64,000 nt of DNA from BRH-c25 sp035627615 (GCA_035627615.1 DASPLL010000087.1:1-64000), one strand, 5' to 3'; shown: positions 35,948-45,627, counted from the first letter of the stretch. The notes: generated from the sequence alone by a model not told the origin. Translations and numbers: made by a program.

Positions 35948-36976
35948 ATGCCAATGGAAATATATGGTGAAACCAATGAACCGAGTATAAGTGTTTTTAA
36001 TTCTCCTGTAATAGAATTGGTTTGCGCAGTTCATTTGCTTACAGATGCAGCCCATCACCAGTATGAAATAAAATGGGCGGAGGATTTGCTTGCAAAGCTT
36101 AAAAAAGAAGATTTGAAAGCCCTGGATACCTTCAAGTTGTTTCCAGCCGGGGGGATGAACATACTGAACCTCATACTGGAAAGTGAAGAACTTACCTCAA
36201 TACCAAGGTTCATTGAGTACATAGAGCAGCTGGACCTGCTGGACTTTTATTTTTTCCTTTTAAATGAGGAGATAGATAAGGCAAGGATACAGAAAGCATT
36301 CACTGATAAGAAGGAACGGTACAGGATACAGGAAAAGATAAAATGGATAGTTGAAGAAAGCGAGCTCATGGAATTCTTTGAGCACCCAGGGAAGGTAAAG
36401 AGCAATACAGCACATATTTACAGAACGATCCTTAATAATGATTTCCTGAAAAAGCTGGAACAGTGCAAGGATAAGATGGAAGCGGGGATACAGTATGTTG
36501 ACAGCTTCAAAGGTAAAGACAGCATAGAATCAATTCTTGAAAAGATTTCAGGAAGGCCGAGGAAGCTGTTTACAGGTTATAAGGAGTATTATATCATTCC
36601 TTCATATTTTGTTTCACCCCAAAGGTGCATAAGGATATTCTCCGGAGATAAGCTTTATGTGGTATTTGACTGCAGAGTGACCAGAGATAAGAGAGAAGCA
36701 TTGCTGGACGAGCTTTCCACCATATTGAAGGTCATTGATGATAAATCAAGGATGGAGATCCTCAGGCTGCTTGTAAATAACAAGAGCTATGGGAAGGCAC
36801 TGTCCGACCTTGTGGGTATCTCCACGCCGACAGTATCACATCATCTGGACATACTAAAACAGGCAGGCTTTATAAAGGAAGAAAAAATCAGAAACATCAA
36901 ATATTTTTATGCGGACAAGGAAAAGCTTAAAAAGGTTATAGATGATATAAACAAATATTTCTTCGGAGCCGAGTAA
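35948..36976 (+). CDS. ArsR-type winged-helix regulator with long N-terminal domain
   Basis: A 342-residue protein. The last about 85 residues form an ArsR-like winged helix (DKSRMEILRLL, GISTPTVSHHLDILKQAGFI, IRNIKYFYA). The first about 250 residues are helical and charged and I recognise no named domain; similar long-N-terminus ArsR proteins occur in Firmicutes. ATG at 35948 is chosen because the G-rich Shine-Dalgarno lies eight bases upstream, whereas the TTG six bases earlier is too close. No metal-binding Cys cluster is obvious. The target is unknown; dgt follows after a terminator. Confidence 0.8.
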   Translation: MPMEIYGETNEPSISVFNSPVIELVCAVHLLTDAAHHQYEIKWAEDLLAKLKKEDLKALDTFKLFPAGGMNILNLILESEELTSIPRFIEYIEQLDLLDFYFFLLNEEIDKARIQKAFTDKKERYRIQEKIKWIVEESELMEFFEHPGKVKSNTAHIYRTILNNDFLKKLEQCKDKMEAGIQYVDSFKGKDSIESILEKISGRPRKLFTGYKEYYIIPSYFVSPQRCIRIFSGDKLYVVFDCRVTRDKREALLDELSTILKVIDDKSRMEILRLLVNNKSYGKALSDLVGISTPTVSHHLDILKQAGFIKEEKIRNIKYFYADKEKLKKVIDDINKYFFGAE

Positions 36977-36996
36977 ATTTTGAGTCTTAAATTTTG

Positions 36997-37021
36997 GGTT
37001 GCATTAAGTGCAACCTTTTTT
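36997..37021 (+). terminator. Terminator after the ArsR-type gene
   Basis: A 7-bp stem GGTTGCA (36997-37003) with TGCAACC (37009-37015), a 5-nt loop and T6. Confidence 0.85.
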
Positions 37022-37132
37022 CATATAAAAAAAGGAATATTTAAATTTATGTTGTATATAACATGTACATATAATTATGTACGTGATAATGCAACCAAAC
37101 ATATGCAAGTTATTGCAGATGGAGATGTATAT

Positions 37133-38131
37133 ATGAAAATCAGAGAAATTACTGAAAGCATGGAAAAGCAGAATCTTTCAAAGTATGCTGCCTTAAGCAT
37201 GAATACGAAAGGGCGGCTTCAGAACGAGGAAAAATGTGATATAAGAACAGATTTTCAAAGGGACAGGGACAGGATACTACACTCAAAGGCATTCAGGAGG
37301 CTGAAGCATAAAACCCAGGTATTCATATCCCCTGAGGGGGATCATTACAGGACAAGGCTGACTCATACCCTTGAGGTATCACAGATAGCGCGTACCATTG
37401 CAAGAGCGCTCAGGCTGAACGAAGACCTGACTGAGGCAATAGCCCTCGGACATGACCTGGGGCATACGCCCTTCGGGCATGCAGGGGAGAAGGTCCTGAA
37501 TGAGATACATCCTGGTGGATTCAAGCATAATGAACAGAGTTTGAGGGTCGTTGATATCCTCGAGGGAGGAAAAGGCCTTAACCTGACCTATGAGGTCAGA
37601 GATGGTATTTTGAGGCATACGGGAGATATGGCGCCGGAAACGCTGGAGGGCAGGATCGTCAGCTTGTCGGACAGGGTTGCCTATATAAATCATGATATTG
37701 ATGACGCCTTAAGAGGCGGTATACTCAAAGCGTCTTCAATACCTGAAGAATGCATGAAGGTTCTTGGGTACACACACAAACAAAGGATAAATACAATGAT
37801 AAATGACATAATAACTGAAAGCATGTTCAAATCGGATATAATGATGAGCAGCAATGTGAGTCAGGCTACCAACGAGCTTAGGGAATTCATGTTTGACATG
37901 GTATACATCGGTTCGGCTGCCAAGGTTGAGGAGAAGAAAGCAAAGAACATAATAATGAGCCTGTATAAATACTATATGCAGAATCCGGAGGAAATACCGG
38001 TAGAGGATTCAAGGAAAAATGAGGATCTGGATGTAGAGAGGCGTGTGTGTGATTATATCGCAGGTATGTCCGACCGCTATGCAATAAATATTTTTACAAA
38101 ACTGTTTATTCCATCCCCCTGGCAGGCATGA
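37133..38131 (+). CDS. dgt: dGTP triphosphohydrolase-like HD-domain protein
   Basis: A 332-residue member of the deoxyguanosinetriphosphate triphosphohydrolase-like family, which splits dNTPs to nucleoside and triphosphate. HD residues are seen in RLTHTLEVSQIART and GHDLGHTPFGHAGE. ATG at 37133 (protein start KIREITESMEKQNLS) with GGAG eight bases upstream is used; the frame stays open 153 bases further upstream but that part has no family resemblance. The position before the dnaG-rpoD unit is common in Clostridia. Confidence 0.92.
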   Translation: MKIREITESMEKQNLSKYAALSMNTKGRLQNEEKCDIRTDFQRDRDRILHSKAFRRLKHKTQVFISPEGDHYRTRLTHTLEVSQIARTIARALRLNEDLTEAIALGHDLGHTPFGHAGEKVLNEIHPGGFKHNEQSLRVVDILEGGKGLNLTYEVRDGILRHTGDMAPETLEGRIVSLSDRVAYINHDIDDALRGGILKASSIPEECMKVLGYTHKQRINTMINDIITESMFKSDIMMSSNVSQATNELREFMFDMVYIGSAAKVEEKKAKNIIMSLYKYYMQNPEEIPVEDSRKNEDLDVERRVCDYIAGMSDRYAINIFTKLFIPSPWQA

Positions 38132-38235
38132 GAAATAAAAATGAATAAAATTTCTTATATTTTGAAGGATATTTGAATTGCATGTCGAATAAATTTTAAT
38201 TCGGCACGTTAATTTGCAATTACTGAGGTATCTGG

Positions 38236-38691
38236 ATGAGAATACTTGTAGATGGAGATGCTTGTCCTGTTACTGCTTTGATTGGGAAAATAGCAGCCCG
38301 GCATGGAGTCGGTGTTGTTTTTTTTCACAGTACATGTCATCACAGCAGCAATTCTGATGGTAATGTCATGGAAAAAATAATGGTTGACAATGTATCACAG
38401 GCAGTGGATATGGCAATAATTAATAAGGCAGAAAAGGGAGATATAGTTGTGACCGGAGACTTCGGACTAGCATCCCTCGTACTTGGCAAGAAAGCTTATG
38501 CCGTATCCTTCAGCGGGATGATATTTAATGAGGGGAATATTGACCGGCTACTTTTTGAAAGGCATGTGTCGGGAGTCATAAGGAGAGGCGGCGGACGTAC
38601 CAAAGGTCCTGCCAGACGAAGTGAAGGTGATGACAGGAATTTTGAAAAATCGCTTGACCTTCTAATTTCTCAAAACATGAAGGATATTTAG
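38236..38691 (+). CDS. DUF188 / YaiI-YqxD family protein
   Basis: A 151-residue protein with the family markers RILVDGDACPV, VTGDFGLASLVLGKKAYAVS and RRGGGRTKGP. The fold is PIN-like with conserved Asp residues, suggesting nuclease activity that has not been established. It lies between dgt and dnaG, as in many Clostridia. Confidence 0.93.
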   Translation: MRILVDGDACPVTALIGKIAARHGVGVVFFHSTCHHSSNSDGNVMEKIMVDNVSQAVDMAIINKAEKGDIVVTGDFGLASLVLGKKAYAVSFSGMIFNEGNIDRLLFERHVSGVIRRGGGRTKGPARRSEGDDRNFEKSLDLLISQNMKDI

Positions 38692-38766
38692 AATAAATGG
38701 AGAATAAATATATTAATTATTGATAAAAAATGCATTTCTAATTTAAGTAAAAAGGTGGATAAAGCG

Positions 38767-40536
38767 ATGCTTTTCTCAGAAGATAAGATTTCTGAGATAA
38801 TAGAAAAAAACGATATAGTGGATGTTATCTCGGAATATATGACTTTAAAGAGAAGCGGTAATAACTATGGGGCTTTATGCCCTTTTCATTCCGAAAAAAC
38901 ACCATCCTTCAGTGTGTCATCCTCGAAGCAGATATTCAATTGCTTTGGATGCGGTGTTGGAGGTAACGTAATAACTTTTATACAGAAAATCGAAAAAATT
39001 GGCTTTGTAGAAGCGGTAAAGCTGCTTGCAGAGAGAGCCGGTGTACAGCTTGAAGAGGAGAAGGATCCGAAGCAGCTGGAAAAGGCTAAGCTGCAGAAAG
39101 CCTTATATAAGGCGAATACTGAAGCGGCAAGGTTTTTCTACAGCAATCTCAATGCAAATGATAAAGCTTTGGAGTACCTCAGAAGAAGAGGTCTCAGCGA
39201 GACGATAATAAAGAGATTCGGTCTGGGATTCGCGCCGGATAAATGGCATGAGATGATGGACTTCATGAAAAGGAAAGGCTTCAATACTGAACTGTTATAT
39301 AAGGCAGGACTTATTGTTAAGAACAAGGATGGAGAAAAATACTACGACAAGTTCAGAAACAGGATAATGTTCCCCATAATAGATCTTAAGGGAAATGTCA
39401 TTGCTTTCGGAGGAAGGGTTACTGATGATTCAAAGCCTAAATACCTGAACTCGCCGGATACTCCTGTTTTTAACAAAGGTTATAATATTTACGGCCTCAA
39501 TTTTGTGAAAAGAGTACAAAACCTTGAGAATATAATAGTAGTTGAAGGCTACATGGATGCAATCGCTTTGCATCAATTCGGAGTGGACAATGCTGTCGCT
39601 TCCCTTGGAACAGCCTTTACAGAAAATCAGGCCAAACTTTTAAAGCGTTTTTCCAATGAGATAATCATATCCTATGATTCCGACCTGGCGGGACAAACTG
39701 CCACGATGAAGGGATTATCCATACTGGAGAAACAGGGCTGTGTCGTAAAGGTACTGAGCCTGCCGACCGGCAAGGATCCTGATGAGTACATCAGAAAGGA
39801 AGGCATAGATGCCTTCCGGGATAGAATAAAGAAGAGCATTTCACTTATTGAATACAAGATAGAAAATTTTAAAAGAGGTTTGGACATAAATAACATACAG
39901 GACAGAATAAAATTTACAAAGGGCTTTTCCGAAATCCTGAAGGATGTTGAAAGCAACGTTGAAGTGGATGCTTATATTAAGAAGTATTCAAAAACAATGC
40001 AGGTCAACGAGACGGCACTTTATGCAGAGCTTAACAGACTCAGGGATGAGAATAAAAATGGAAATAATAAACATAATATATTAAATATTAATAAAAACGA
40101 TTTGGAATTGAAAAAGGGTGAAGTAACAGCTGAGATTTATCTTTTGAATATATGTATTTATTATTTCAAGAAAGCAGAAAATATTTTTGTGCTTTTAGAA
40201 CCGGCCGATTTTTCCAATGCTATACATGTCAAGATAGCCGGAATTATTCAGAAATCGGCCAGGGAGAAAAAGACAATAACAGCAGGTGAAATCATCGGTT
40301 TCTTTGAAAATGATGAGGAAAAGTCAAAGGTTGCGGAAATCTTTAGCCAAAGGCTGCCTGAAGCAGATATTGACAGCTTGATAAAATCTAGTGTGGAAAA
40401 GGTGAAACAATCAAAATTGGATAGAAGAATTCAGGAACTAATTGAAAAAATGGATGAGATATATAGTGCGGGAGAGATTGATTCAGCCAATAGAATTTTT
40501 GTTGAGATTAAAGAGTTGCAGAAGAAGAAAAGGTAA
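38767..40536 (+). CDS. dnaG: DNA primase
   Basis: A 589-residue primase that makes RNA primers at the replication fork. The CHC2 zinc site uses C38, H41, C59 and C62 (CPFHSEKTPSF, CFGCG). The Toprim domain has VVEGYMDAIALHQFG and YDSDLAGQTATMKG. The C-terminal helicase-binding region follows. ATG at 38767 with AAGGTGG eight bases before it is preferred over GTG at 38755. rpoD follows 23 bases downstream. Confidence 0.96.
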   Translation: MLFSEDKISEIIEKNDIVDVISEYMTLKRSGNNYGALCPFHSEKTPSFSVSSSKQIFNCFGCGVGGNVITFIQKIEKIGFVEAVKLLAERAGVQLEEEKDPKQLEKAKLQKALYKANTEAARFFYSNLNANDKALEYLRRRGLSETIIKRFGLGFAPDKWHEMMDFMKRKGFNTELLYKAGLIVKNKDGEKYYDKFRNRIMFPIIDLKGNVIAFGGRVTDDSKPKYLNSPDTPVFNKGYNIYGLNFVKRVQNLENIIVVEGYMDAIALHQFGVDNAVASLGTAFTENQAKLLKRFSNEIIISYDSDLAGQTATMKGLSILEKQGCVVKVLSLPTGKDPDEYIRKEGIDAFRDRIKKSISLIEYKIENFKRGLDINNIQDRIKFTKGFSEILKDVESNVEVDAYIKKYSKTMQVNETALYAELNRLRDENKNGNNKHNILNINKNDLELKKGEVTAEIYLLNICIYYFKKAENIFVLLEPADFSNAIHVKIAGIIQKSAREKKTITAGEIIGFFENDEEKSKVAEIFSQRLPEADIDSLIKSSVEKVKQSKLDRRIQELIEKMDEIYSAGEIDSANRIFVEIKELQKKKR

Positions 40537-40559
40537 TATCCGGAAGGGAGGGGATAACG

Positions 40560-41648
40560 ATGAAAACAGAAGAACTTAAAATGACATATGTAAAAGAGCT
40601 GGTTGATAAAGGCAAGAAAAATGGTTCACTGACATATAAGGAAATAATGGATACCTTTGAAGAAGTTGAGATGGATCCGGAACAGATAGATAAGCTCTAT
40701 GAATATCTGGAGACCAAAGGTATAGATGTTGTTGGTGCGATAGAAAGCGATATGGATATGCCGCCTCTTGATGAGGAAACCGAGGAAGTGGATCTTGATA
40801 TAAGCATTCCTGAAGGTATTAGTATAGATGATCCTGTCAGGATGTACCTTAAAGAAATAGGTAAAGTGCCCTTGCTAAGTCCTGAAGAGGAGATTGACCT
40901 GGCTGATAAGATCAAAAGGAATGATCAGGATGCCAAGAAGAAGCTTACAGAGGCAAACCTCAGGCTGGTAGTCAGCATTGCTAAAAGATATGTAGGAAGA
41001 GGAATGTTATTCCTGGATCTTATTCAGGAAGGGAATCTTGGGCTTATCAAGGCTGTAGAGAAGTTTGACTATACAAAGGGCTTCAAATTCAGCACTTATG
41101 CTACCTGGTGGATCAGGCAGGCGATCACAAGAGCTATTGCCGACCAGGCAAGGACGATAAGAATACCTGTACACATGGTTGAAACAATTAATAAGCTTAT
41201 AAGGGTTTCAAGACAGCTCCTTCAGGAGCTTGGCAGGGATCCTGTCCCGGAAGAGATTGCAGCTGAAATGGGAATGTCAGAGGATAAGGTGAGGGAGATC
41301 ATGAAGATAGCTCAAGAGCCCGTGTCTCTTGAAACCCCTATAGGTGAAGAGGAAGACAGCCATCTGGGAGACTTCATACCCGATGAGGATGCACCTGCAC
41401 CTGCGGAATCAGCCGCATTCACATTGCTTAAGGAACAGCTTATGGAAGTACTTGATACATTAACTCCAAGAGAGGAAAAGGTACTAAAGCTGAGATTCGG
41501 CCTGGAGGATGGAAGAGCACGTACTCTGGAGGAAGTAGGAAAAGAGTTCAATGTCACCAGAGAGCGTATCAGACAGATTGAAGCAAAAGCTTTGAGGAAG
41601 CTCAGACACCCAAGCAGAAGTAAAAAGCTCAAGGATTTCCTTGAATAA
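40560..41648 (+). CDS. rpoD: Primary sigma factor (sigma-70/SigA)
   Basis: A 362-residue primary sigma factor. Region 1.2 is DDPVRMYLKEIGKVPLL, region 2 has the -10 recognition stretch GFKFSTYATWWIRQAI, region 3 is RIPVHMVETINK, and region 4 ends VTRERIRQIEAKALRKLRHP. The short region 1.1 matches Firmicute SigA. It lies directly after dnaG in the macromolecular-synthesis unit. Confidence 0.97.
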   Translation: MKTEELKMTYVKELVDKGKKNGSLTYKEIMDTFEEVEMDPEQIDKLYEYLETKGIDVVGAIESDMDMPPLDEETEEVDLDISIPEGISIDDPVRMYLKEIGKVPLLSPEEEIDLADKIKRNDQDAKKKLTEANLRLVVSIAKRYVGRGMLFLDLIQEGNLGLIKAVEKFDYTKGFKFSTYATWWIRQAITRAIADQARTIRIPVHMVETINKLIRVSRQLLQELGRDPVPEEIAAEMGMSEDKVREIMKIAQEPVSLETPIGEEEDSHLGDFIPDEDAPAPAESAAFTLLKEQLMEVLDTLTPREEKVLKLRFGLEDGRARTLEEVGKEFNVTRERIRQIEAKALRKLRHPSRSKKLKDFLE

Positions 41649-41688
41649 AAAAACAGAAAAAAAAACCATACTGCTATGAAATTTACTG

Positions 41689-41717
41689 TTGACTTTCATT
41701 ATGAAAGTTAGTAAAAT
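41689..41717 (+). promoter_or_regulatory. Promoter of the tRNA pair
   Basis: TTGACT (41689-41694), 17 bases, then TAAAAT (41712-41717); the first tRNA begins 21 bases later. Confidence 0.7.
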
Positions 41718-41737
41718 AATATTTGTCAGTTTGAGAT

Positions 41738-41813
41738 TCCTCAATAGCTCAGTCGGTAGAGCATGCGGCTGTTAACCGCAGGGTCGTTGGTTCGAGTCCA
41801 ACTTGGGGAGCCA
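41738..41813 (+). tRNA. tRNA-Asn (GTT)
   Basis: A 76-base cloverleaf with paired acceptor TCCTCAA/TTGGGGA, D arm GCTC/GAGC, anticodon stem TGCGG/CCGCA with loop CTGTTAA (anticodon GTT), T arm GTTGG/CCAAC and encoded CCA. Confidence 0.97.
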
Positions 41814-41817
41814 TTCT

Positions 41818-41894
41818 GGGCCTTTAGCTCAGTTGGTTAGAGCAACCGGCTCATAACCGGTTGGTCCGGGGTTCGAGTCCCTGAAGGCCCACCA
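41818..41894 (+). tRNA. tRNA with CAT anticodon (elongator Met, or Ile2 with lysidine)
   Basis: A 77-base cloverleaf with acceptor GGGCCTT/AAGGCCC, anticodon stem ACCGG/CCGGT with loop CTCATAA, T arm CGGGG/CCCTG and encoded CCA. The acceptor and D-arm differ from initiator tRNA. Elongator Met and lysidine-modified Ile2 are hard to separate by eye. Confidence 0.9.
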
Positions 41895-41910
41895 TTATGA
41901 TAATAATTAA

Positions 41911-41940
41911 CCTGATACACATTGGTATCAGGTTTTTATT
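41911..41940 (+). terminator. Terminator after the tRNA pair
   Basis: An 8-bp stem CCTGATAC (41911-41918) with GTATCAGG (41925-41932), a 6-nt loop and T5ATT. Confidence 0.88.
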
Positions 41941-41945
41941 TATGT

Positions 41946-42137
41946 CTAGGTGTTCCCTCCACTTGGAGGTGTTTTTATGTCACTCTCACAGTCCTGCTTT
42001 TCTATCACACTATTGATTACCTGCATGGTGTCAAGCTGATTGGACAGCTTTTCTGCTTCATCCTCCCATTCTTTAGTTGTTCCTCCCCAATTGAACTTCT
42101 GTATTACTTCAGGCTTCATATGAATTTTCTTTTTCAT
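41946..42137 (-). CDS. Small uncharacterised protein, 63 residues
   Basis: The ORF starts KKKIHMKPEVIQKFNW and ends TPPSGGNT. ATG has AAGGGAG at a good distance on the minus strand, better than an ATG 54 bases further upstream. It is hydrophilic, contains one Trp-rich stretch (FNWGGTTKEWEDEAEKL) and no known domain. It faces the tRNA terminator on one side and diverges from trmK on the other. The strong Shine-Dalgarno is the main reason to believe it is real. Confidence 0.5.
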   Translation of the reverse strand: MKKKIHMKPEVIQKFNWGGTTKEWEDEAEKLSNQLDTMQVINSVIEKQDCESDIKTPPSGGNT

Positions 42138-42257
42138 TAGTGTCACTCCCTTATATAATTCGCGAAAACAATATAGGTTTATTTTTCTCAATTTATAATA
42201 AAAAAATCAATAAAGTGTAGTATAATAAATAAGAAGATTTTTCAAGAAAAAGATAGG

Positions 42258-42959
42258 ATGATGAATTTGATACTTTCACCAAGACTGAAAATTATAGCGG
42301 ATAGCATACAGGGCTTTGATACTGTTGCCGATATCGGGTCAGATCATGCATATCTTCCGATATACCTGGCCGGTAACGGAATGGTGAGAAGCGCTATTGC
42401 GACTGATGTGAACAGTGGTCCTGTGAAGATATCAAAGGAAAGACTAAAAAGCTATGGCGTCGATGCAAGGGTCAGTGTGCGCCAGGGAGACGGACTCCGG
42501 GCTATAAAGCCGGGGGAAGCAGAAGTTATTGTCATTGCAGGTATGGGAGGTATTCTGATCAGGGATATATTGGAAAAGGGTACCAGGGTCGCTCAAAGTG
42601 CAAGGCTGTTGATCCTGCAACCTATGAGGGACTCGGATATAGTAAGGAAATGGCTGCTTGAAAACAGCTTTCACATAAAGGATGAAGAGCTTGTGAAGGA
42701 GCAGGACAGGATATATGAGGTACTTTGGGCAGTGCCTGCAGCTAAGGCGGGAAAGGCGGAGGGATTTATGCTTGTAGGCGACAGGATAATAGAGAAGAAG
42801 CATCCTCTGACCGCTGAATATATAGATAAAAAAATAGGTGAACTGGAAAAGGTGATAGCTGCCTTGAAGAACATGGACACAGAAAACTGCAGGGAAAGAA
42901 ATGAAGAATGCAATGCGCTGATCAATTACTACAGGGAGGTGCTGAAATGGGTACGGTAA
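42258..42959 (+). CDS. trmK: tRNA (adenine22-N1)-methyltransferase
   Basis: A 233-residue class I SAM methyltransferase of the TrmK (YqfN) family. Motif I is VADIGSDHAYLPIYL, the acidic residue is in AIATDVNSGPVKIS, and GMGGILIRDILE and LQPMRDSDIVRKWL are family signatures. It modifies A22 in tRNAs with long variable arms. Its end overlaps the start of the nif3-like gene by 13 bases, so they are co-translated; the pair follows rpoD in many Firmicutes. Confidence 0.94.
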   Translation: MMNLILSPRLKIIADSIQGFDTVADIGSDHAYLPIYLAGNGMVRSAIATDVNSGPVKISKERLKSYGVDARVSVRQGDGLRAIKPGEAEVIVIAGMGGILIRDILEKGTRVAQSARLLILQPMRDSDIVRKWLLENSFHIKDEELVKEQDRIYEVLWAVPAAKAGKAEGFMLVGDRIIEKKHPLTAEYIDKKIGELEKVIAALKNMDTENCRERNEECNALINYYREVLKWVR

Positions 42960-44068
42960 AATGCCAGACAGTGGCAGGCATATTGGATGAATTGGCTCCC
43001 AAAAGACTGGCTGAGAATTGGGACAATGTAGGCCTTCTTGTGGGGGACGGCAGGCAGAAGATAAAGAAAGTCATGGTGTGCCTTGATGCACCGGAATGGG
43101 TAGTTGAAGAAGCAGTTGAAAAGGACGTGGATATGATAGTATCGCACCATCCTTTGATTTTTAACGGGATTAAAAGGGTGAACACAGATACTGCCACAGG
43201 GAGGAAGCTATTGAAGCTCATAAAGAACAACATAGCCTTATACTGCCTTCATACCAATTATGACATTACAGCAGGAGGCTTGAATGATATATTTGCAAAA
43301 GAGCTGGGTTTTACAGATTCAAAGGTGATGGAAGAGACATACAGGGAGAAGCTTTTCAAGCTTGTTGTTTATGTGCCCGCAGGATATGAGGATAAGGTGA
43401 TGGATGCAATGTGCAGCGCAGGGGCGGGCTACATAGGAAAATACAGCAGCTGTACCTTCAGAACAAAGGGAATAGGTACCTTTGAGCCCCAGGAGGGAGC
43501 AAAACCGTTTACAGGAGTTCAGGGCAGGCTGGAGAGCACGGAGGAATTCAGGGTTGAGACCATAGTGCCTGAAAAGCTGTTGAACAAGGTCATAAAGGAA
43601 ATGCTCAATGCTCATCCTTATGAAGAAGCAGCTTATGACATATATGAAACAAAAAATGAAGGCCGTGTTATGGGGCTTGGGAGGATCGCAGAGCTTGAAA
43701 ACGAAACAACGCTTTCAATGTATGCAGAGATTGTGAAGACCTCGCTTGGCGCTGATCATGTAAGATTTGCCGGTGATCCCAACAGGCCGATAAAAAAGGT
43801 TGCACTTTTGAACGGCTCAGGAAGCAAGTACATAAACAACGCCAGATTTGCAGGTGCCGATGTGCTGGTAACCGGAGATATGCAGTACCATGGGATCCTG
43901 GATGCTCTGGAAATGGGACTGTGTATAATTGATGCAGGTCACTATGCTACCGAGAAGATAATGATAAAGTATATAGCTGAGTATTTGAAAGGAAAATTTC
44001 AAGAGTTGAAGCTTGATGCGGAGGTTGTTGAATCAAGCTCAAATACTGAATTATTAAGGATTCTGTAG
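42947..44068 (+). CDS. Nif3-like dinuclear metal centre protein (YqfO type)
   Basis: A 373-residue Nif3 family protein. Metal-binding segments are VSHHPLIFNG and YCLHTNYDI in the N-terminal half and DAGHYATEK near the C-terminus; the inserted PII-like domain (about 125-225) makes it the long YqfO type. The biochemical role is unsettled (GTP cyclohydrolase 1 type 2-like in databases). ATG at 42947 with GGGAGG upstream is chosen. Confidence 0.93.
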   Translation: MGTVKCQTVAGILDELAPKRLAENWDNVGLLVGDGRQKIKKVMVCLDAPEWVVEEAVEKDVDMIVSHHPLIFNGIKRVNTDTATGRKLLKLIKNNIALYCLHTNYDITAGGLNDIFAKELGFTDSKVMEETYREKLFKLVVYVPAGYEDKVMDAMCSAGAGYIGKYSSCTFRTKGIGTFEPQEGAKPFTGVQGRLESTEEFRVETIVPEKLLNKVIKEMLNAHPYEEAAYDIYETKNEGRVMGLGRIAELENETTLSMYAEIVKTSLGADHVRFAGDPNRPIKKVALLNGSGSKYINNARFAGADVLVTGDMQYHGILDALEMGLCIIDAGHYATEKIMIKYIAEYLKGKFQELKLDAEVVESSSNTELLRIL

Positions 44069-44096
44069 GAATGGTTTTACTATTCCTATTTTTTAT
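44066..44096 (+). terminator. Terminator after the nif3-like gene
   Basis: A 7-bp stem TAGGAAT (44066-44072) with ATTCCTA (44082-44088), then T6. It overlaps the nif3-like stop codon. Confidence 0.7.
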
Positions 44097-44128
44097 TTTA
44101 TATTTAATATAAGCAAGGAGATGGTTCG

Positions 44129-44839
44129 ATGAATCTGCCATTACTTTACAAGCTGCAGGATCTGCACAAGGAAATGGATATAATCAGCAAAAAGCTCAAA
44201 GAGCTGCATGAGGCCAGGGATTTAAAAAAGCTCAGGGAAGAATACCAGAGACTCAGGGAGCAATATGATGAATACGAGGTAAAACTCAAGAAGAATGCTT
44301 ACCGGCAGGAGACACGGAATAACGAAATAAAGAACCTGGAATATAATAAGAAGACCTGTGAGGGGATAAAGTTCAGCAGAGAGACAGACACAGTAAAAAA
44401 ATTGGAAACTATTGAAAAGCAGCTTGAAAAGGTTGAGGAAAAGCGGCAAGAGGCAGAAAATGACATTATAGAGCTTATTAATGAAGCAGATAATATCAAT
44501 AAGGAGCTTACTGAAACGAAAAAGCGCATGGCATTTATTAAGAAAAAATATCTGAACAGTAAGGAAAGTACTGAAAAACTGCTGGAGGAGCTGCAAGCAC
44601 AAAAATCAGAGCTGGACCCCAAAATTGAAAGCATAATAAAAGAGGTCGATAAGGAAAGCTATGAAATGTACAGCAGACTGTTAAAAGCACATTCTGATCC
44701 TGTTGCCCGGGTGGAAGGTCATAAATGCAGCGGCTGCAAAATGGAAGTGTCCGATATGGATTACGAAGCCTTGAAAAGCGGCAGCGACCATATGAGATGC
44801 CAAAGCTGCGGAAGGCTTCTGTATTACAGCAGGCCGTAA
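44129..44839 (+). CDS. Coiled-coil protein with C-terminal zinc ribbon (zf-RING_7 / DUF164)
   Basis: A 236-residue protein. Residues 1-175 are a long charged coiled coil, and residues 190-236 carry CSGCKMEVSD and CQSCGRLLYY, the two CxxC halves of a zinc ribbon. This is the widespread family next to nif3-like genes; its role is unknown, with nucleic-acid binding suspected. AAGGAG lies nine bases before ATG. Confidence 0.93.
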   Translation: MNLPLLYKLQDLHKEMDIISKKLKELHEARDLKKLREEYQRLREQYDEYEVKLKKNAYRQETRNNEIKNLEYNKKTCEGIKFSRETDTVKKLETIEKQLEKVEEKRQEAENDIIELINEADNINKELTETKKRMAFIKKKYLNSKESTEKLLEELQAQKSELDPKIESIIKEVDKESYEMYSRLLKAHSDPVARVEGHKCSGCKMEVSDMDYEALKSGSDHMRCQSCGRLLYYSRP

Positions 44840-44985
44840 TGCGGTGTTTCATAATGTATTGCTGGTAAACCGACGTGGTATTTACATAACAGCTATATAT
44901 ATCATGTTGACTGTAGTGTACTTTGGTTATATAATAAGTATCTAGTGATTATTAACACAACAACTTTTAAAATTGAATAATTTAT

Positions 44986-45353
44986 GAGTAAGCCAGATGA
45001 TCGCGTGTGCAGCAATGCATACGAGGAAAGTCCGGGCTCCAGAGGGCAGGGTGCCGGGTAATCCCCGGTGGAGGCGACTCCAAGGATAGTGCAACAGAGA
45101 TATACCGCGAAACAGCAGACTCAGGTCTGCTGCCGCAAGGGTGGAAAGGCGAGGTAAGAGCTCACCAGCGGTTAGGTAACTAACCGGCTATGTAAACCCC
45201 ACCTGGAGCAAGACCAAATAGAGAGGCAGCTGAAGCGAAAGCTTCGGCAGGAACTGCCCGTTCCGCCTCCGGGTAAGGTCGCTTGAGCTTGTCGGTGACG
45301 GCAAGCCTAGATAGATGATCGTCCAATACAGAACCCGGCTTATAGACTTGCTC
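44986..45353 (+). ncRNA. rnpB: RNase P RNA, bacterial class A
   Basis: Catalytic RNA that matures tRNA 5' ends. The conserved GAGGAAAGTCCGGGCTCC and the 3' ACAGAACCCGGCTTATAG are present with the usual spacing. P1 is formed by GAGTAAG (44986-44992) with CTTGCTC (45347-45353). The P5-P15 order with the GGTAA-containing loops fits type A. A terminator follows. Confidence 0.97.
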
Positions 45354-45364
45354 GTAAAAAACAT

Positions 45365-45397
45365 CAAAAACACCAGCTTTTAAGGCTGGTGTTTTTG
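45365..45397 (+). terminator. Terminator of rnpB
   Basis: A 13-bp perfect stem (45365-45377 with 45385-45397) containing ACACCAGC, a 7-nt loop and T5 in the descending arm. Confidence 0.9.
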
Positions 45398-45627
45398 CAT
45401 ATAAAATTCATATTTCTGCTTATACATTGTTGCGGAGCTCTTCACCGCTAACAGAATTAATGAACAATTTTAAAAATTTCTAAAAAAATAAAAATTAAGA
45501 AGGAATTTTGATAAATTAATAGAATATATATTAGCAAAATGAAATATGATATATGACAAAAATTTATCATATCATATACCGCAAACTGAGTAAAGCCAAT
45601 ACATTTGGCATTTTATTTTAATAATAA

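Noticed and set aside
45501..45585. Additional operator formed by the ATATGATA/TATCATAT sequences upstream of the LacI-type gene
   Set aside because: The pairing is imperfect and the region is so AT-rich that such repeats are expected by chance.
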